Shown in pieces: positions 54,633 through 63,609 of a stretch of DNA of 64,000 bases; position 1 is the first letter of the stretch; each line of letters starts with the position of its first letter. Under the pieces are notes generated by a model. It ran no database searches, was not told the origin of the DNA, and was given only the letters and a program-made list of their open reading frames with translations. The stretch covers positions 100,232-164,231 of the forward strand of contig DAITBA010000007.1 in the NCBI GenBank assembly GCA_036824005.1, read 5' to 3'. Both the position numbers and the translations under genes were made by a program. This DNA is from DAITBA01 sp036824005. Lineage in GTDB: Bacteria; Pseudomonadota; Gammaproteobacteria; Burkholderiales; Rhodocyclaceae.

Positions 54633-55402
54633 ATGCGAGTGGAACAACAGATACACGAGAGCGCATCGGTTAGCGACTCGTCCGCTCAAAGCATCGTGCG
54701 CGGTGCCACTGGACGTGAGATACGCTTCGAAACCCCACACGATGATCAGCAAGCCCGGTTGGTCATGGACTGGTCTTAATGTCGTGAAGAAGAGGCATTG
54801 CTATCCCACGAAGGCGCGGCCAAGTTCAGGCAATACATGAATAATGTCAGGGTCTTGGAGGTCCCACACTTCATGGCGTTTCGCGGGCGCTTTGAAGAAG
54901 AAGGCATGCGACCCCAGCCCATGCCCGCCCACTTTGGCCCTCCCCCTACACCGGAGGTAGCCCGGGCCAATCGATACAACAAGGCGGGACAAGTGGTGCT
55001 TTACTTGGCAACAAGTCGCCACGGAGTAGCACTCGAAACGCGGACGGAAATACAACCACCGCCAAATCTGTGGTGTCAAGAATATGCCATAAAGATCACT
55101 ACAGCTATGCGCATTGCGGACTTCTCCGATTCACAACTCTTCTCCGCTTCATTACTCGACAACTTCGTGCATATGGTCTGCGACCGTGCATAGCGGCAAG
55201 ATCGTGTTATCGCTTTAGCCAAGCTATTGCTGAGATCGTAGAGCGCCACGGATACCTTGGAATGCTCGTTGCTGGGGTGCGGGGTAATCCTACGCAGAGG
55301 TACAACAACTTAGTCATGTTTCAACCGGAAGGAAGATGGGGAGGCTGGGTAAACCACGGTCGATCGCCAGAGATCATTAACGGCATCCTCGATTCGCAGT
55401 GA
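54633..55402 (+). pseudogene. Broken RES-domain (NAD-degrading toxin-like) gene
   Basis: One reading frame opens at ATG 54633 after AGGGG, hits TAA at 54777-54779 (48 codons, starting MRVEQQIHESASVSD), then continues in the same frame as REEEALLSHEGAAKFRQYMN and ANRYNKAGQVVLYLATSRHGVALETR, typical of RES domains. It stops near 55193 (FVHMVCDRA) while the next frame resumes with SCYRFSQAIAEIVERHGYLGMLVAGVRGNP to 55402. So one stop codon and one frameshift interrupt it. Alternatively the first 48 codons are a separate small protein. No Xre-type antitoxin gene is beside it. Confidence 0.65.
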
Positions 55403-55504
55403 TCGCAGGATGCACAGGACGCCAATCTGATACCCCTCGGACAGGAAATGTAACGCACGAATGCTGTCGCGCCACATACCCCATGCCCCCCGCACACTGT
55501 CGCG

Positions 55505-56545
55505 TCACTCTTGCCATAGTTCCCTGCTCGCAACATCCGGCGCAAGCCGCAGCAGCGCCGCCTTTCCCTGCTTTGCGCGAGACCGCCAGCCTCGTCCACG
55601 CGCGATCGCATCTCGCCACGCCGCGTTGAAGACCTGCGCCTGGCTGTTTTCCAGGAAGTAGCTCGCCAGGCTCGCTGCCTGTAGCAAGTCCTTCGTCGCC
55701 TTGGCGCGCTCGGCTATGGGGCGTTCGCCGTACACGATCAACTTGTGCACGGCATAGCGCTCCGGCGCCGGCAAGTTGACGATGCAAGCGCCGAGGTTCG
55801 AGAACAAGCAGCCCTGGCTCGTCTGCTCCAGGGAGAACTCCATGAACTTCAGTGGCTCCAGCGTGAGGTTCAGCTCCGGCATCTGCACCGGTTGCTTCCT
55901 GCGGGTCATGCTGGTGACAAAATCCAGCCGCAGTTCCTGGTCCTTCGGATTGCGATACTGTGCACCCGCCTTTCCATCGAACTGCGAAAGGGGAAGGAGT
56001 CCCATCTCGAGGGATTCCAGCGCACCATGCACGTCGATGACGATGTTCGCCGGGAGCGCCACGGAGACGTTCGGACCCGCGTGGGCGAAGTCCACGTCGA
56101 GCGTAGCCGCGCCGTCGTGCCAGCGAACGCCCAGCATGTTGCCCAAGGCGAGGAACGCGTGGGTGCCGATGAGAATGCCGCCGGCCCGAAAGAAGCCATA
56201 TTCCGCCAGCCGCTTGATGACGCGGAAGTGCTTCGGGGCAGCTTGGGTACATCCGGCGGCGATCGCCATGCGGGCGGCGGGTGCCAGTGGCTTGCGGCGC
56301 CGGATATCCTCGAAGCGTTCCACCAGCGCACGCACGCGGTCATCGTCCGGGCCGACGTAAGCCATGCGCAGCTTTTGGTCGATGTCCCGGTATCCGAAGT
56401 ACCAGTACCGACGCCCCTTGACCGTACGCTGGTGAAATGCGCCTACCAGCCCACCAAGGGCATTGCTCAGCTCGAAGGTCTGCGTTTGACTTAGAAGCTC
56501 GGCGTAGGCCGTCTGTGCAGCGAGGGTCAGATTGACAAAACGCAT
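55505..56545 (-). CDS. GSU2403-family nucleotidyltransferase-fold protein
   Basis: A 346-residue protein matching the GSU2403 family: GYRDIDQKLRMAYVGPDDDRVRALVERF, RAGGILIGTHAFLALGNMLGVRW, TLDVDFAHAG, QPVQMPELNLTLEPLKFMEFSLE and PAPERYAVHKLIVYGERPIAERAKATKDLLQA. The family is related to AbiEii-like nucleotidyltransferases; a toxin role is possible but unproven. An 11-bp inverted repeat lies 17 bases upstream and probably holds its promoter. It has no partner gene. Confidence 0.85.
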   Translation of the reverse strand: MRFVNLTLAAQTAYAELLSQTQTFELSNALGGLVGAFHQRTVKGRRYWYFGYRDIDQKLRMAYVGPDDDRVRALVERFEDIRRRKPLAPAARMAIAAGCTQAAPKHFRVIKRLAEYGFFRAGGILIGTHAFLALGNMLGVRWHDGAATLDVDFAHAGPNVSVALPANIVIDVHGALESLEMGLLPLSQFDGKAGAQYRNPKDQELRLDFVTSMTRRKQPVQMPELNLTLEPLKFMEFSLEQTSQGCLFSNLGACIVNLPAPERYAVHKLIVYGERPIAERAKATKDLLQAASLASYFLENSQAQVFNAAWRDAIARGRGWRSRAKQGKAALLRLAPDVASRELWQE

Positions 56546-56561
56546 GGTGGACGGTGGCCGC

Positions 56562-56596
56562 GGTTACTATACGTTTTTATGAAATGTATAGTAACC
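56562..56596 (-). promoter_or_regulatory. 11-bp inverted repeat upstream of the nucleotidyltransferase
   Basis: GGTTACTATAC (56562-56572) and its perfect complement GTATAGTAACC (56586-56596) flank a 13-base AT-rich spacer. The arms contain promoter-like TATAC and the sequence is far more AT-rich than its surroundings. This looks like an autoregulatory operator. Confidence 0.65.
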
Positions 56597-56730
56597 AAGC
56601 CTGACGGACAAATCAAATTCCCCGTCAAGCCAACCAGCCGCCCGGCCCGTGTGGCCCGTCCGCACAGCCGGCACCGGCGGCAGCGAGGAACGCAGCGGCC
56701 AGATGCGCGAACCGGAATCGCTGTGCGGTT

Positions 56731-57897
56731 CTACTTCGCGTACGCCCTCCGCGACCCGTCCTCGAACAACTCGTCGTCGCGCACGACGGCGCCGGATTCG
56801 TTCAACTCCCGCTCGCGCGTGATGCGGCCCCGCGCATCGTAGAAGGACTCGCGCCGCAGCCGCCCCTGATCGTCGAAGCGCTGGTGGGTGCCGACGGGCC
56901 GCTCGCGATAACGGCCTTCGACCACGTAGCGGCCGCGGAAGGCGGGCGTGCCGTTGTCGTGGAACTCGCTCACGTCCGCGGTGCGCTCGGCGCCGCTTCC
57001 GCCGTATTCGGCCTTGCGCCGGGGCTGGCCGTTGAGATAGAAGCTCTGCTCGGCGGCGAGTTCGGCGCCGCGTTCGCCCGCCACCCAGCGGCGCTCCGTG
57101 ACCAGCGGGCCGGTTTCGTGGAATTCCTGCTCGCGTTCGACGATGCGCTCCTTGCCGCGCAGGAGCCAGTGCACCTCCTTGCGCTTCACGCCCTCGCGCG
57201 AGAAGGTGCGCTCGACGCGCTTGCCGTCCGCGGTTTCCTCCTGCGCGCTGGGCTTGCCGTTATCCCAGAAGGACTCCTGGCGAACGATCGCGCCGGCCTG
57301 GTACACCGTTCTCGCCCGCAGCACGCCGCGCTCGGAGAAGAACTCCACTGTCGACGGCTTGCCACCGTGGCCGCACAGCTGGGCGTCGTCCACGTCGGGA
57401 GCGAGCACGGGCTTGTCGGCGCAGCGCAGCTCGCGCAGCTGACCGCCTTCGGTCCATTCGGCGTGTGCGAGCTCGCGCTCGGCGTGGAAGGCGACGCGCC
57501 GCAGCTTGCCGTTGGCATGCCAGGCGCGCCCCAGGCCGACAAGGCTGCCGTCGCGATAGGTCTCATCGCGCAGCACCTGACCGCCAGGGCCGAACTCGCG
57601 GGCGCGGCCGTCGCGGTTGCCGCGCTCGTTCACACTGTGTTCGCGCTCCAGCTTTGCGTCCTTATAGTAGCGAACGATGCCGACGAACTTGCCGGCGCGC
57701 AGTTCCTGCTCGCGCACGAGCTGGCCGGAATCGCGATCCTTGCAGCGCATGATGCCGGTCTTGTCCTGGGTCGTGTAGCCGTTGGCCGGATTGACGTGCT
57801 GGCCGTTGACCTCGCAGTCCTGCACAGCGTCGGCACTGGCCGCGAAGGCCAGCGCGGCAAGCCCGGCGCAGAGGCAATCGGATGGTCGCGCGGTCAC
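56731..57897 (-). CDS. Exported MORN-like (YwqK-type) repeat protein
   Basis: A 388-residue protein starting at GTG 57897 after GGGGAG. A signal peptide ends ASADA. The mature protein is some 12 short beta-hairpin repeats of the form x-(Y/F)-x-x-x-G-x-L (for example QVLRDETYRDGSLVGLGRAWHANGK, SFYLNGQPRRKAEYG, RFDDQGRLRRESFYD), like MORN and YwqK proteins. Charged and likely surface or periplasmic. Function unknown. Confidence 0.75.
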   Translation of the reverse strand: MTARPSDCLCAGLAALAFAASADAVQDCEVNGQHVNPANGYTTQDKTGIMRCKDRDSGQLVREQELRAGKFVGIVRYYKDAKLEREHSVNERGNRDGRAREFGPGGQVLRDETYRDGSLVGLGRAWHANGKLRRVAFHAERELAHAEWTEGGQLRELRCADKPVLAPDVDDAQLCGHGGKPSTVEFFSERGVLRARTVYQAGAIVRQESFWDNGKPSAQEETADGKRVERTFSREGVKRKEVHWLLRGKERIVEREQEFHETGPLVTERRWVAGERGAELAAEQSFYLNGQPRRKAEYGGSGAERTADVSEFHDNGTPAFRGRYVVEGRYRERPVGTHQRFDDQGRLRRESFYDARGRITRERELNESGAVVRDDELFEDGSRRAYAK

Positions 57898-58036
57898 GGA
57901 ATCTCCCCGATGTCGATGGCCGCTGGCACAGGCAGCGGGCGCCCCATCATACCGCGCCTTGCCTCGGGCTGCGGTTGCATGACGCTTCGTTCGGGCGGAA
58001 AATGATGGACTTCGCTGCACCAGGGAGACATCACAC

Positions 58037-59215
58037 ATGCAAACCAAAGGACAACAACGTCCCGTCATCAAACTCGCGTCGGTGACGCCCGCGCCCGCGA
58101 CCCGTAGCCGGAAGCCGCGCACCCGTCGCGCCGCCGCCGGCGACGTCGCACCAAGCGTCACGCCCGAGGGAATCGAGCAATTCGAGGTGCAGCAGGCCAT
58201 CGCCGCTGCCGAGACCTCGAAGATCGTGGCACTGAAGGACATCGTCACGCGCATCGCGCCGGGCGACGTGGAAACGGTGGCGAAGACGCTGGAGGCGATC
58301 CTGGCCGGCGCCTCGCCGGACGAGGCGGAAATGCTGCGGCGCGCGTTGACCAAGCCGGAGGAGCCGATTGCACCGAAAATGCCCGTCAGCCCGGACGACG
58401 AGCTGGCGCCCGACTGGCGCGAAGGCGGCTACCCCTACCGCAACCTGATGTCGCGCAAGAACTACGAGAAGCAGAAGTACGGGCTGCAGGTGGAACTGCT
58501 GAAGCTGCAGGCGTGGGTCAAGGACACCGGCCAGCGCGTCGTCATCCTGTTCGAAGGCCGTGACGCCGCCGGCAAGGGCGGCACCATCAAGCGTTTCATG
58601 GAACACCTGAATCCGCGGGGCGCCCGTGTCGTGGCGCTGGAAAAGCCCACCGAGAGCGAGCGCGGCCAGTGGTATTTCCAACGCTACATCCAGCACCTGC
58701 CCACCGCCGGCGAAATCGTGCTGTTCGACCGCTCCTGGTACAACCGCGCCGGCGTCGAGCAGGTCATGGGCTTCTGTACCAAGGATGAGTACGCCGAATT
58801 CATGCGCCAGGCGCCGGAGTTCGAGCGCAACCTGGTGCGCAGCGGCATCCATCTGGTGAAGTTCTGGTTCTCGGTCAGCCGCAAGGAGCAGCGCCGGCGG
58901 TTCAAGGAGCGCCAGCGCCATCCGCTCAAGCAGTGGAAGCTGAGCCCCATCGACCAGGCCTCCCTCGACAAGTGGGAGGAGTACACCAAGGCTAAGGAGG
59001 CGATGTTCTTCTACACCGACACGGCGGACTCGCCGTGGACCGTGATCAAGTCCGACTGCAAGAAACGCGCACGCCTGAACGCCATGCGCTACATTCTTCA
59101 CCGCATGCCATACAAGGGCAAGGACCTGTCCCAGATCGGACCATTGGACGCGCTGCTGGTCGGGCGCGCCCACGTGGTGTACGAGCGTGGGGAGAAGCCG
59201 ACGCCGATTCTCTGA
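58037..59215 (+). CDS. ppk2: Polyphosphate kinase 2
   Basis: A 392-residue PPK2. The Walker A variant GRDAAGKGG is at 174-182, with FDRSWYNRAGVE (Walker B-like) and VSRKEQRRRFKERQRHPLKQWKLSPID (lid) later. The catalytic domain is of single-domain class I type. A 110-residue N-terminal extension is Ala/Glu-rich and basic. PPK2 uses polyphosphate to phosphorylate nucleotides. It converges on the second sulfhydrylase. Confidence 0.94.
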   Translation: MQTKGQQRPVIKLASVTPAPATRSRKPRTRRAAAGDVAPSVTPEGIEQFEVQQAIAAAETSKIVALKDIVTRIAPGDVETVAKTLEAILAGASPDEAEMLRRALTKPEEPIAPKMPVSPDDELAPDWREGGYPYRNLMSRKNYEKQKYGLQVELLKLQAWVKDTGQRVVILFEGRDAAGKGGTIKRFMEHLNPRGARVVALEKPTESERGQWYFQRYIQHLPTAGEIVLFDRSWYNRAGVEQVMGFCTKDEYAEFMRQAPEFERNLVRSGIHLVKFWFSVSRKEQRRRFKERQRHPLKQWKLSPIDQASLDKWEEYTKAKEAMFFYTDTADSPWTVIKSDCKKRARLNAMRYILHRMPYKGKDLSQIGPLDALLVGRAHVVYERGEKPTPIL

Positions 59216-59228
59216 TCATGCCCACATA

Positions 59229-59249
59229 GCGCCCCGCGCGGCAGGGCGC
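59229..59249 (+). terminator. Hairpin between ppk2 and the second sulfhydrylase
   Basis: GCGCCC (59229-59234) and GGGCGC (59244-59249) pair around 9 bases in the 44-bp convergent gap. It is short and lacks a T-tract; a bidirectional terminator is plausible. Confidence 0.35.
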
Positions 59250-59259
59250 CATGCTTCTC

Positions 59260-60531
59260 TCAGGCCGCGGCCAGCGCCTGGTCCACATCGGCAACGATGT
59301 CGTCGATGTGCTCGATGCCGATGGACAGGCGCACCATGTCCTCCGACACGCCCGCCTTGGCCAGTTCCGCGGGTGACAGTTGCCGATGGGTGGTGGTCGC
59401 CGGGTGGCAGGCAAGGCTCTTGCAGTCGCCGATGTTCACCAGGCGGGTGACGAGCTGCAAGGCATCCTGGAACCGGCCGCCGGCCTCGCGTCCACCCTTG
59501 ACGCCGAAGTTCAGGATGCCCGACGCCCGGCCGCCCATGTACTTCTCCACCAGCGGATAGTCCTTGTGGTCGGATAGCCCGGCGTAGTTTACCCATGCCA
59601 CCTTCGGGTGCGTCTTGAGGAACTGCGCCACGTTCACGGCGTTGTCGCAGATGCGCTCCATGCGCAGTGCCAGCGTCTCCACGCCCTGCAGGATGAGAAA
59701 GGCATTGAACGGACTGATGGCCGCGCCCATGTTGCGCAGGGGCACGACGCGGGCGCGACCGATGAAAGCCGCGGCGCCGAGCGCGTCCGTGTAGACCACG
59801 CCGTGGTAGGAAACGTCCGGTTCGTTCAGGCGCCTGAATTTTTGCTTGTGATCGGCCCAGGGAAACTTGCCGCTATCCACGATGACGCCGCCGATGGAAT
59901 TGCCGTGGCCGCCGAGATACTTGGTCAGCGAATGCACGACGATGTCGGCGCCGTGCTCGAACGGCCGGCACAGGTAGGGCGACGGCACGGTGTTGTCAAC
60001 GATGAGCGGTATGCCGTTGCGGTGGGCAATGGCGGCGAGTTCCTCGAAGTCGGTGATGTTGCCGAGCGGGTTGCCGACCGATTCGCAATAGATCGCCTTC
60101 GTCCTGCCGTCGATCAGTCGTGCGAAGGCATCCGGCTCGCGATAGTCGGCAAAGCGCACCTCCAGGCCGAGCTGCGGAAAGGTGTGAGCGAACAGATTGT
60201 AAGTGCCACCGTACAGAGTCGAGGCCGATACGATGTTGTCGCCGGCCTCGGCGATGGTCTGAATGGAATAGGTGATCGCCGCCTGCCCGGACGCGAGCGC
60301 CAGTCCGGCGATACCGCCCTCCAGCGCCGCGATGCGCTTCTCCAGCACATCCTGCGTCGGATTCATGATGCGCGTATAGATGTTGCCTTGCACCTTAAGA
60401 TCGAACAGGTCGGCACCGTGCTGGGTGCTATCGAAGGCGTAGGACGTCGTCTGGTAGATCGGCACAGCCACAGCCTTGGTCGTGGGTTCGGGCGCGTAGC
60501 CGGCGTGGACCACGAGCGTTTCAAGCTTCAT
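59260..60531 (-). CDS. metY: O-acetylhomoserine sulfhydrylase
   Basis: A 423-residue PLP enzyme that makes homocysteine from O-acetylhomoserine and sulfide. The PLP lysine lies in HSLTKYLGGHG; family motifs are TRIMNPTQDVLEKRIAALEGG, ASGQAAI and the C-terminal CHPATTTHRQL. It is closer to classical MetY than the paralogue at 28880. The right end of this gene diverges from upstream sequence without a clear promoter. Confidence 0.94.
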   Translation of the reverse strand: MKLETLVVHAGYAPEPTTKAVAVPIYQTTSYAFDSTQHGADLFDLKVQGNIYTRIMNPTQDVLEKRIAALEGGIAGLALASGQAAITYSIQTIAEAGDNIVSASTLYGGTYNLFAHTFPQLGLEVRFADYREPDAFARLIDGRTKAIYCESVGNPLGNITDFEELAAIAHRNGIPLIVDNTVPSPYLCRPFEHGADIVVHSLTKYLGGHGNSIGGVIVDSGKFPWADHKQKFRRLNEPDVSYHGVVYTDALGAAAFIGRARVVPLRNMGAAISPFNAFLILQGVETLALRMERICDNAVNVAQFLKTHPKVAWVNYAGLSDHKDYPLVEKYMGGRASGILNFGVKGGREAGGRFQDALQLVTRLVNIGDCKSLACHPATTTHRQLSPAELAKAGVSEDMVRLSIGIEHIDDIVADVDQALAAA

Positions 60532-60618
60532 GAGGCTGCTCCGTTTCAGTGAAGGTAGCGAGTATAGCCAAGGGACGGCGGCCCGCGTCGACCGTTGCGC
60601 CGCCGGGCAGCGATGCGG

Positions 60619-61071
60619 CTATTTCTTCTGGCCCGGACCGGGTTCGCCCTTGAAGTACTCCTTCATGATATCGTCGGCTTCATCGCCGTGCAGGGTCTTG
60701 ATGTCGAGACTGACCGTGCTGGTCGCCCACAGGTAGTGGCGGCGGAACCACTGTCGCAGATCGCCCGTCTCCTTGTCGATCGGGCCGGCCCGGCCGACTT
60801 CGATCAGCAACTGGATGGCCTTGTCCGCCTGTGGCGTCTTGTCCGTGACCATGCGGTTGCGCTCGAAGAAGTACAGCAGCCGGCCGACTTCCAGCGCAAC
60901 GATGGACTCCGGGTTGGTCCTGATCTGCTCGAGGATGCGATCCAGGGTCTCGCCGTAGTTCTGCGGCAGGCGATACTTGGCCCGCACGCTCTCGATCCAC
61001 GATGTCAGCCAGCCGGGAATCTGGTCCAGCGCCGAACCGCCTGCCTTGATTGAACTGTCCTTTTGATTCAT
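60619..61071 (-). CDS. Conserved hypothetical protein, 150 residues
   Basis: A soluble, mostly helical protein (WLTSWIESVRAKYRLPQNYGETLDRILEQIR, DKAIQLLIEVGRAGP, WFRRHYLWATSTVSLDIKTLHGDEADDIMKEYF) with no signal peptide and no recognised domain. It is 88 bp upstream of the sulfhydrylase on the same strand. Confidence 0.6.
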   Translation of the reverse strand: MNQKDSSIKAGGSALDQIPGWLTSWIESVRAKYRLPQNYGETLDRILEQIRTNPESIVALEVGRLLYFFERNRMVTDKTPQADKAIQLLIEVGRAGPIDKETGDLRQWFRRHYLWATSTVSLDIKTLHGDEADDIMKEYFKGEPGPGQKK

Positions 61072-61319
61072 GTCCCGTCAGTCGCTTTGTGCACACAGGC
61101 AATGATAGAGGGCAAGGCTTCGATGGTTCAATAGCTGATTCGCAACCGTGTCGATTCGCCAGTGCACTCGATACCGGCGGCAGGTCCCGCTTATGCAGCG
61201 CACCAATCTGCAACGGTGTCTCGAGCGGATTGCAAATTTGTGTTGCCCTCGTTTCCCTGCCGTCCGACGTGCGTTAACGTGCGCACCGTCTTCATTTCCA
61301 CCTGTGCGGAGCGCGTCCC

Positions 61320-61655
61320 ATGGCAGGAAAGTTCGAACTGAAAAGGAACGACAAGGGTCAATTCCATTTCAACCTGAAGGCCGGCAATGGCCAGATCATC
61401 CTGACCAGCGGAACGTATGCCGCCAAGCTCGATGCACTGGGCGGAATCGACGCGGTGCGGCGGCACGCGCAGGACGACACGCGCTTTGTGCGCAAGCAAT
61501 CGGTGCAGGGCGAGCCCTACTTCGTGCTCAAATCCGCCAACGGCGAGGCAATCGGCAAGAGCGAGATGTACGCCGGGCACTCGGCGCTGGAAACCGGCAT
61601 CGCGTCGGTGAAAAGCCACGCTACGGAGGCGCGGATCGAGGACCTGAGCGGTTGA
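61320..61655 (+). CDS. YegP family protein (two DUF1508 repeats)
   Basis: A 111-residue protein with two copies of the DUF1508 motif: KFELKRNDKGQFHFNLKAGNGQIILTSGTYAAKLDALGGIDAVRRHA and YFVLKSANGEAIGKSEMYAGHSALETGIASVKSHA. Function is unknown; YegP proteins are small alpha/beta proteins often induced under stress. The start is clear. Confidence 0.9.
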   Translation: MAGKFELKRNDKGQFHFNLKAGNGQIILTSGTYAAKLDALGGIDAVRRHAQDDTRFVRKQSVQGEPYFVLKSANGEAIGKSEMYAGHSALETGIASVKSHATEARIEDLSG

Positions 61656-61908
61656 GGCGATTGCCGGTTTCCGCCGAGCGGCAACGCCGACGCCGTACCC
61701 AAGCATCGTCCGGCGCCGCAGGGCGACGACGCGGTGCCCGGCGGCGGACACGCACCGGTGCGGTGATCCGGCGCCCTGCCACGTGGGCATCCGCGCCGCA
61801 GTTTGCTACCATCACCACCCGAGGAAGCGCCGAATCCGCCCCGAAGCCCCTCGGCCCCCGCTCGGAGAGCGGCGGTGGCGCAGTTGTTTCAGCAAGCATC
61901 TCACGATC

Positions 61909-62391
61909 ATGGATACAGAAGCACTCGTCGCGCTCGCCCGCCTGCTGCAGGGACAGCGCATTGCTGCCCTGGGCACGCTGCGCCAGGGCGCACCTTTCGT
62001 TTCGATGGTACCATTCGTGGCGGCGCCGGATTTCAGCGCCTTCCACATCCATATCAGTCGGCTCGCCCATCACACCAAGGACATTCTGGCCGATGCGCGC
62101 GTGAGCCTTATGGTGGCGGAGACGGATATCGGCAACGGCGACCCGCAGACCCTGGGGCGGGTGTCGATCCAAGGAACGGCCGCGGCCATGGCGCCGGAGG
62201 ATGCCGACTATGCCGAGGCACGGGCGCGTTATCTCGAGCGCTTTCCCGATGCCGAGTTCAATTTCAGTCTCGGTGACTTCTCGCTGTTTCGCATCCAACC
62301 GCGCACGGCCCGCTACGTCGCCGGATTCGGCAAGATCTTCAACCTGGAGTTGGTGCACCTGAAAAAGGCCGCCGCTGCGCCGGCCGGGTAG
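61909..62391 (+). CDS. Pyridoxamine 5'-phosphate oxidase-like (HugZ-type) flavoprotein
   Basis: A 160-residue split-barrel protein: RIAALGTLRQGAPFVSMVPFVAAPDFSAFHIHISRLAHHTKDILADARVSLMVAETD. Such proteins bind FMN and are sometimes heme-degrading; the full HugZ C-terminal domain is absent. The product ends FNLELVHLKKAAAAPAG. Role unknown. Confidence 0.82.
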   Translation: MDTEALVALARLLQGQRIAALGTLRQGAPFVSMVPFVAAPDFSAFHIHISRLAHHTKDILADARVSLMVAETDIGNGDPQTLGRVSIQGTAAAMAPEDADYAEARARYLERFPDAEFNFSLGDFSLFRIQPRTARYVAGFGKIFNLELVHLKKAAAAPAG

Positions 62392-62455
62392 GAGCAACCT
62401 GCCAGCGATCCGCAACGCCGCCACCGCGCCAAGACACGACAAGCGAGAAACCGCG

Positions 62456-63250
62456 ATGCCCTCCGACTCCGCCGATGGCGCGCCCGTGCTGACGCTGCCG
62501 CCCGTGAGAGAAGTCCCCGTCGGCCGCCCCCTGCGCTGGCTGGCGCTGGGATGGCGCGACTTCACCCGCGCCTTCGGACCCAGCGTACTGCACGGTGTGC
62601 TAGCCGCGGTAGGCGGCTACATCATCCTGGCCGTGGCCTGGGGCCACTTCTACCTCATCTCCGGCGCGCTCTCCGGCTTTCTTCTGGTGGCACCCATACT
62701 GGCCACCGGCCTGTACGAGCTGTCCCGCCGCATGGCGCGCGGCGAGTCGCCCTCCTTCGATGCCGTGTTGTCGGCGTGGAGCGCCAGTTTGCGGTCGCTG
62801 GTCTGGTTCGGCCTCATGCTCACTGTCGTCGGCACCTTCTGGGTGCTCGTCTCGGCGGTGCTGATTGCGCTGTTCGTCAAGGCCTCGATCACGGATTTCG
62901 ACAGTGTCATCCGTTATGTCGTGTTGTCGCAGGATTCTCATCTGTTCGAGATCTGGGTGATGCTCGGCGGCGTGTTTGCCGCGCTCGTGTTTGCCGCCGC
63001 GGTGGTCTCGCCGCCGCTGCTGCTCGACCGTGACGTGGACATGCTCAGCGCCATCGCCACCAGCGTGCGCGCCGTGAGCGCCAATCCACTGCCCATGGCG
63101 CTGTGGGCGATGATCATCATGGTGGCGACGCTGCTGGGCATGGCCACGGCGCTGCTCGGGCTGATCGTCGTGCTGCCGGTCATCGGCCACGCCAGCTGGC
63201 ACGCCTATGCCGACGTGGTGGACGCCGCCGACCTGCCGCCGCGACACTGA
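62456..63250 (+). CDS. DUF2189 integral membrane protein (second copy)
   Basis: A 264-residue membrane protein of the same family as 31344-32123: shared WLALGWRDFTRAFGPSVLHG-like entry, FLLVAPILATGLYELSRRMARGES and the end LPVIGHASWHAYADVV. About six membrane segments. It is followed by a DUF2788 gene and a cytochrome c gene. Confidence 0.88.
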   Translation: MPSDSADGAPVLTLPPVREVPVGRPLRWLALGWRDFTRAFGPSVLHGVLAAVGGYIILAVAWGHFYLISGALSGFLLVAPILATGLYELSRRMARGESPSFDAVLSAWSASLRSLVWFGLMLTVVGTFWVLVSAVLIALFVKASITDFDSVIRYVVLSQDSHLFEIWVMLGGVFAALVFAAAVVSPPLLLDRDVDMLSAIATSVRAVSANPLPMALWAMIIMVATLLGMATALLGLIVVLPVIGHASWHAYADVVDAADLPPRH

Positions 63251-63277
63251 CCCCTGCAACGCTTCGACGGCCACGAC

Positions 63278-63487
63278 ATGTTCGGCATTTCCGAGCAGCA
63301 GCTCTCCGAGTTCGGCATGACCTTCGGCATCGGCGGGTTCATCCTGTTCATGCTGTTCATCATCTGGGATCTGGCCAAGGAGTCCAAGGCCGGCAAGCTC
63401 GGCACCTTCGTGCTGTTCTTCGTGCTCGCCTTCGGCATGCTCGGGTTCGTCTCCAAGTCGATCATCGCCAAGATCCTCGGCCTGTGA
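63278..63487 (+). CDS. DUF2788 family membrane protein
   Basis: A 69-residue protein with two membrane helices (FGIGGFILFMLFIIWDLAKESKAGKLGTFVLFFVLAFGMLGFVSKSII). It matches DUF2788, a small proteobacterial family of unknown function, and follows DUF2189 by 28 bp. Confidence 0.9.
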   Translation: MFGISEQQLSEFGMTFGIGGFILFMLFIIWDLAKESKAGKLGTFVLFFVLAFGMLGFVSKSIIAKILGL

Positions 63488-63609
63488 GACGGGGTTGGGG
63501 ACACCGGCAACAGTTGCAGCAGGCAGGCAATTCGCATAACGTATGGCACAGGCACGGCGCGCCGCGTCGCGGTCACACCGTCCAGTCCGAACAAACCCAG
63601 GAACTCCCC

